Part shown: piece by piece, positions 58,450 to 64,000 of the stretch
Position numbering within the stretch: position 1 is the stretch's first letter
How the letters are laid out: each line of letters begins with the position of its first letter
Assembly (NCBI GenBank): GCA_028583605.1
Contig: CM053333.1
Location: 15,418,638 to 15,482,637 of the forward strand
DNA from: Dastarcus helophoroides
Taxonomy: Eukaryota > Arthropoda > Insecta > Coleoptera > Bothrideridae
Reading direction: 5' to 3'
DNA length: 64,000 nucleotides
Notes under the pieces: model-generated
The model's input: only the letters and a program-made list of their open reading frames with translations
Databases searched by the model: none
What the model was told of the DNA's origin: nothing
Program-made: the position numbers and the translations under genes

Positions 58450-60620
58450 GTATTTGCTTCTAGATAATTCCAAAGTATAATTGGTTAATATCAGCTCGAT
58501 TTCGCATTAGATCTAAAAATTTTAACTACGATTACGGCCCCACATAAAAATGGTGGATGCGCTGCAGTTAAAACTTCCATATAACAAATTTGCACTAAAG
58601 GTGGAAGTAGTAAGTATAAGTTTTTGTAAAATTGTCTAAAATAAATTGCCAAGGCGTCAGCTTAAATCAGAGTTCGCCTATTTGTCGTTTACGCGAAAAG
58701 ACAGTAAGTCAAATCCTGAAAGAAAAGCGTTAGCATATTCAGAAGAGACGGTAAAAAAGTAAACTTTTAATGGCTTTCAAAATGTTGCATGCTGTTTGCC
58801 CCTTTCTTTTCAAAGCGTTGCAGTTTCTGTGTAGTTTTCAAAACCAGCGTAAAGTGTTTAACGCTGACAATTTACGCTGTAGGCGCAATAAAATTATCCT
58901 CTTTGGAAAGTCGAACTTTGAGGGTTTGTTACTCGAGTTACAAATGAAACTTTATGACTTGAATGCTCACTCATGCGAATATAAGGATGAGTAATATATA
59001 CTAATAAATTATAGCTAAACATATTACACCTCACATAATTTTTACCCTTTATTGTAACAAATAAGTTTACATAAATATCTTGCCTAATTGTCAATTTTTC
59101 GATGACACCTGGTTCCATTTTCTCAAGCTGATATTGGTTCTCCATAAATACGCTCTAACATAGAGCTGCAAGAAATTTTTATAAAATATCCTTTTCTTTA
59201 AACATTAACTGATGTTCTAAATTCAAGTTTGAGTTTTTTGATTGAAGGGACATAAAAGTTAGAAGGATTGTGAAATTTAACAATTTAAAATTGAACGGAG
59301 ATCAAAAAAATATTTATTAGGCTTCTAGATAATGTTTAAAAGCAATAAACTAATGTCAGTTCAATTTCATTTAATGGTATACATATAGAACTTTCCAAGT
59401 AAAATTATGATCTCCACAAACACAATGGTTGATGCATCGAGCTAGAAAATTTCCATATAATAAATTTGTAATATATATGGCAGCAGGAGTGATTATGTAT
59501 GAAATAAATCAGTAACGCATCGGTTTATGCCAAACTTTGCCTGTTTGTCGTTTCCGGTAAGAGTCAGCAAGTGAAGTCGTAAAGGAAAAGCGTTAGCATA
59601 TTCGGAATAGACCTTGAAAAAGTAAGTTTTTAAAGGCTTTCAAAAACGTAGTATGTTCTTCTACGCTTTATTTTCAAAAAATTATAGTTGCTATGCAGTC
59701 TTCTTAGCCAGAATAAAGTGACAAACATCGACAGTTTACACCTTCGGAACAATAAAATTATCCTCTATAGGAAGCCGATGCGGGTTGTTACTCGAGCTAC
59801 ACATGAAACGTCATGACTTTAACGCTCAACCTCATGGGATGATATCTTTGAGTAGTATCTATTAGCAAGTTATTACTAAATATAATACCATACCTCACAG
59901 AATTCTTACATTTACTAGTAAGTGCACAGAAATCATTTTTAAAAGCATTTTATTTTAATTTTTCACTGATTCGTCATTTTTTTTTCTTGAACCCTTGGTG
60001 GTTTCTCCTGCATTAATCAGAAAGATATGATTGTCTAAAATAATCACAATATCTCATTTTTCTTACGCGTTTACATTTTTCAAAAAGTTTGGCTTTTTTT
60101 GATAAAAAAAGATGAAATATAAAGGTTAAAAATATGTCAATTTAACAAACATTTAAGGTAAATATTTAGTTAAACCTAGGTCTAGAAAATGTTAAATTTG
60201 CTACCCAGTGCAATTAGTTGATATCAGTCCTATTTTGCCTTCAGTTTTGTGGATTTAATTCATTAACCCTTCCTATGACTCTACAAACTAAATGGCGAAT
60301 GCGCCACGCTATAAATCTCCCATTAAAAAAAAGTTGTGAGTTTAAGTTGTTCATAAAATGTTTAAACTAATTAACCTAGGCGTCATCTTAAGCCAGAGTT
60401 TACCCATTTAAAGTTTACGAGAAAGGTAGCAAATCAAATTGTAAAAGAAATGGGAACAAACGTTAAAAATGGAAATTTCTAATGGCTTTCAAAACCTGGT
60501 TTATTTTCTTACCATAATAGTTTCTATGTAGTTTTTGGGGACAGAGTAAATTGTTTAACATTGGCAGTACAAATAATCGGGTTCGCTGAAAGAGGGTTAA
60601 AATTGGAATGAGAAAATTTT
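58450..60620 (+). repeat. three diverged tandem repeats, period about 870 bp, non-coding
   Basis: Units at roughly 58450-59160, 59320-59930 and 60175-60620 share blocks in the same order. They are AATGGTGGATGCG (58549, 59424, 60291), TTTGTCGTTT (58681, about 59543), GAAAAGCGTTAGCATATTC (58722-58740 and about 59585-59603), GGCTTTCAAAA (58772, about 59635, about 60485), CAATAAAATTATCCTCT and TTGTTACTCGAG. Motif spacing is 875 and 867 bp. Units 1 and 2 are the closest; unit 3 is more eroded. Reading frames are not conserved between units, so the conserved content is not protein. A partial fourth unit starts near 62838. Confidence 0.8.
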
Positions 60621-62837
60621 AAATTATTTCCTATCAGAGAAACTTCGTTTCTGCTAAATATTTGCTAATATTCCGAAAAACATCTACCTAAAATTAACTT
60701 AAATTTTTGGTTATTTTTTCATTGTTTAGAGAAGAATCAAAGTTACATAAAATGCCACATATGGCATATATTTGAGTTTATTGAAGGTTTCAAATTGAAA
60801 CTAAAAATTTTGGAAAAACATTCTTGAATTTAATGTTCTTAATTTTTTTTGATTTCAAAATTTTCCTCAAAATTTTCAATTAAAAATTAAATTCACTACT
60901 TTTCCTAAAGTCTTGCATTTCTTAGAAAATTAGAATTTTCCTAAAATTCTCTCTCTTATCACCAAATTCTCACACGCTATTCCAATTTGAGGTTAAGATT
61001 CGATCAAAATTAAACATTTTAGATAATGAATTAAAATTTTAAAATTGAAAATTCCTAATTCGAAAGCAAAACGTGTCAAGTTTTAGAAGAACTCAAAATT
61101 TTGGAATTTCTTGTGCAGCTTTTATTAAAAAAATATGCGTTTTCCCGCAACATCGATTTTTCTAAGAAATGTTGTATTTTCAAATTTACATTGCAACAAA
61201 ATTTTCAACAAAATTCTACATCTTGAAAAAACTTAAAATATTCAGATAAAGTTAAGTTTTCAGAAAAACATAATCTAGTTAGAAAAATTTGTAAATTTTT
61301 GAAATATTTTAAAGTGAAAAAAAACCTTCAAAACAAAAATCAAAGTTTTTATGAAAAAATCTAAATTTGCAATTTCAAACTGGAATTCAAAAATGTTAAA
61401 ATTTGTTTTTTTTTTACTTCGGAAGGACTTATGACGCACTGTGGTAGTCGGTCATATATTTGAAAATTTCTATTTACATATAATTTTCTCAAAGTATGAA
61501 CCAAGAGACGTTTTATCTTATTATTGAGTATTAAGTAAATGACAAATTAGAAAATAAGCGTAGCAGTTGTTTATTGCAACTTAAGGAGACTATCTAAAAT
61601 TGAACAAAATATTTGGAGAGCCTTTAAGATATAGAGTATTACTGATAACATTAAAATGAATTTTAACGTGATGCAACACAAACAAAAACAATTAAGCTAT
61701 TGTTAAACCTACTTTCAACTTTATTTGCAGATGAACGCGAAAATACTGGAGCAAGCAATTATAAAAAAGTCTTAAGCTGTTCATTAATGTATTATACAGC
61801 CTAATATAGTTAGGGCAAAAGTAAGTAAATTGATTTAAGATAAAATAATAAATAACTGAATATTTAACAACACACCAAAATTTTTTGGTTGTCAATAATT
61901 ATTATACATAAATGTTATCTAGTTTGTAGGTAAATTATTTTTTTTAAATTCTGCTCAATTAATTTACGAGCAGCTCTGCTTTGTAATTTATACTGTATTA
62001 TTATAACTATTAAATTGAAATAAAATTCAAAATAACTAGGAAATAAAAGACTACTATACATAAAACTGTTTAATTTTCCAGTTATTAACATAAAATATTG
62101 CGGAATATTGACTTCAGCGATCACATATTTAACATAAACCTAGAAACTGTAAAAATATTTTAATAAATTTAATTAAACTAATTGTTTTAAATACAACAAA
62201 ACTTTCCTAAGATACTACAACTTACAAATTTTGTAAATCAAGCTAACAAACATGCTAATTTTATGAACCTTTAAGTCTAGATTTCACTAATTTACATGCA
62301 AAAAACATATGCAAATGTTGTGAGATATTTTTAAAATTGTTTCGATGTATTTTCGAACGTAACAATTTAAACATTTCTAGTTGTAATTATACCCAAAATA
62401 ACGAGTTACTAGAGTTATATCAATTGTTATTTGTTATGTACTGATTTTACAGTAGAAAGGTGTATTTCCTTATTGCTGATATGTATACCATGGTCATGCT
62501 TTCTGTTACCGATAATTTAACGAGTTTGAGTTACAACCAATTCATTCACCCTTTTAGGCTATTTATAAATTATGTAATTCATTTCCACCATTAATAAATT
62601 TGAATATTATGAACATCTTTGAAAACAAATTAATTACCCTTTAAATGAAATTAATGTCACTAGGGGAATTGGAAATATTGATTTGGTCACTTTAATCCCA
62701 ACCAAATATTCATAAACTTATTACAATTTGATCACACTTTGATAACACTCCGGCAAGGTGCTCGATATTAAATTACTTCCTAATTTAATTGTTTCTCATA
62801 AATAAAAAGGAGAGTGCTGTGGATCGCATCGATGCAA
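60621..62837. other. non-coding stretch upstream of the candidate promoter
   Basis: 60630-61410 is AAATTT-type low-complexity. 61410-62830 is AT-rich with no supportable ORF or RNA. Confidence 0.45.
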
Positions 62838-63003
62838 CATGGTGAATGCGCCAGCATAATCACTTTACAGTCTAAAGTTGAAACATGTTCTGTTTTTCAG
62901 TCAAATTCTTGTGGAAGATCCTGAAAGAAAATTTAATGGTAATATTTTAAAAGCGCAGGTCGGACGTAGCATCTCTGGAATCGTGCGGTCTGTCTTCCAG
63001 TTC
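62838..63003 (+). promoter_or_regulatory. candidate promoter region with a fourth copy of the repeated motif
   Basis: CATGGTGAATGCGCCAG at 62838-62854 is a close relative of the motif in the 58.5-60.3 kb tandem units, and GATCCTGAAAGAAAA near 62915 parallels AATCCTGAAAGAAAA in unit 1. The region then rises in GC and leads to TCAGTT (63002-63007), matching the arthropod initiator TCAGTY, with A at 63004 as a possible start site. No TATA box is evident. Assignment as a promoter is inference. Confidence 0.35.
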
Positions 63004-63103
63004 AGTTTTCATCCAAATACGCTACCGATAAGCAGCTGAAACGTGCCGCAAAAACCTTACAGCACGCGAATTCCGCTTGGGGGAACCCTAATTTTTATTG
63101 AAG
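63004..63103 (+). other. candidate 5' UTR exon
   Basis: From the putative initiator to base 63103 the sequence is GC-richer than its surroundings, contains no ATG, and ends TTGAAG|GTAAGA, a good donor. This fits a non-coding first exon spliced to the exon at 63821-63902. Confidence 0.35.
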
Positions 63104-63820
63104 GTAAGAATAATAGTTTTACTTATTGTCACAATGGCAGTAGAAGGAAACAAAAATGTTTCAATTATAAGTTGTTTTATGGTAAAATAAGTTAAAAAAA
63201 CTCAATTTCCATAGGTCAGCTGCTCTAGGGAATTTAATAAACATTGAAAAATAAATAAAGCTCTTTTGATTTTCAGAAAGCTTTTCATACGGAATAATTT
63301 CAATTTAAATTCGTAGTTATTTCCGTAGTGGTAATATAATACAAAAAAACAAACAAAAAATAGAGGCGACATAAGCCTCTTTGGCACTTTTACCATAAAT
63401 ATGCAGTAATCGTTTTTCTTGACCAACACAATTAATTAATTTGGTTCGATTAAAATAACCAAGCAATAACATTGCTACTTCAACACGAGTAGTTGCTAGG
63501 AAAATCAATTGCAATAAACAATTCAGAGCCTCATAAATTATCTACAGTTGCAATGATATTTTAAGACGTGGTAAAAGAGTTTCAGTTTAATAGAATTTTG
63601 AATTGTTAAAAGAGCCCTATTAATTCTTTACTCGAATATGTTGAAATTAAAAAAAAAGCCTCGAGGTAATTAAACTCGGTATTTGCGTAAATGAAAAAAC
63701 GCTGCATCTGACAAGCAAAAGTGTTACATATTTGCGAATTAATGCATATGGTGAGCGTAAAATATCTAAAATTGGAACGTTCCCCAGCACTAAGGAAATG
63801 AATTAAAAATAATACAACAG
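63104..63820. other. probable first intron
   Basis: Bounded by the donor at 63104 and a plausible acceptor at 63820. AT-rich, with no other feature recognised; minus-strand frames at 63202-63514 have no known domain. Confidence 0.3.
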
Positions 63821-63835
63821 ATGCAATAACTTAAA

Positions 63836-63902
63836 ATGGTTTTACGAGGGCTAACTGCATCAGTGGCATTGTTGCTCTCATTGTTATTTTGTGTTCGGTT
63901 AA
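63836..63902 (+). CDS. candidate first coding exon with signal peptide (host gene, unidentified)
   Basis: ATG 63836 (context AAAATGG) begins MVLRGLTASVALLLSLLFCV, a textbook signal peptide: short basic start, then a long leucine/valine/alanine core. The exon ends after 22 codons plus one base at AA|GTAAGTGG, a consensus donor, giving a phase 1 intron. A usable acceptor (AATACAACAG) precedes base 63821, so this could be the second exon joined to the 5' UTR exon ending at 63103. The product would be secreted or membrane-anchored, with the mature part beyond the window. The short distance to the window end prevents identification. Confidence 0.45.
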
Positions 63903-64000
63903 GTAAGTGGTTTTTTGTTATCAACTTTTTGAATTCCTTCAGTAGACACACACTGGCCCTGTGGAAATATAAATCTTTTTAGCGAAATAGTATACGTGTC

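Noticed and set aside
58770..58991. 74-codon frame inside tandem unit 1 as a gene
   Set aside because: The frame is not conserved in units 2 and 3, where stops occur, so the conserved content is non-coding.

Overview
The window is AT-rich eukaryotic nuclear DNA, most likely from an insect. The case rests on Tc1/mariner, hAT, MULE-like and PIF-like DNA transposons, several families of long-arm foldback elements that start TACAGG and sit on TA targets, three LINE families (one with a DUF4780-like ORF1 and an RNase H), and a Ty3/gypsy element. Every large coding signal is a decayed transposon protein. I saw no rRNA, tRNA, CRISPR array or operon, and I cannot assign a species.

Layout. 1-5 kb: a Tc1-like transposase scrap and a minus-strand LINE (family A) ORF2 remnant. 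5-14 kb: mostly non-coding, with a degenerate TIR element at 8570 and one candidate host exon (minus, 12520-12714) bounded by consensus splice sites. 14-18 kb: a near-perfect 54-bp palindrome, a related hairpin, a second LINE-A 3' end that looks interrupted, and a hAT-like element. 18.9-23.5 kb: a Tc1/mariner-like element with perfect TIRs and a dead transposase, then a 2.26-kb foldback element that carries a hAT-like element inserted with an exact 8-bp duplication. 23.5-32.6 kb: AT-rich DNA with one more foldback, one copy of a TACAGG unit and isolated hAT-like termini.

32.6-45.4 kb is a stack of insertions. Outermost are GC-rich inverted repeats around a MULE-type transposase pseudogene. 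Inside lies a PIF-like TIR pair flanked by TAA. Inside that is a TACAGG unit, split in turn by a nearly complete LINE (family B). A third LINE (family C, minus) follows and is itself split by a hAT-like element. 46.9 kb has a 319-bp hAT MITE with a perfect 8-bp target duplication. 51.3-56 kb is a minus-strand Ty3/gypsy remnant whose protease region is split at a TA by a foldback element that contains another foldback.

58-64 kb looks like the 5' region of a host gene on the plus strand. Three diverged non-coding tandem repeats of about 870 bp share a motif with a fourth site near a candidate promoter and 5' UTR exon (63004-63103). These are followed by a candidate first coding exon (63836-63902) that encodes a signal peptide and ends at GTAAGT. 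This repeated upstream module and the possible host gene are the least ordinary non-transposon signals here.
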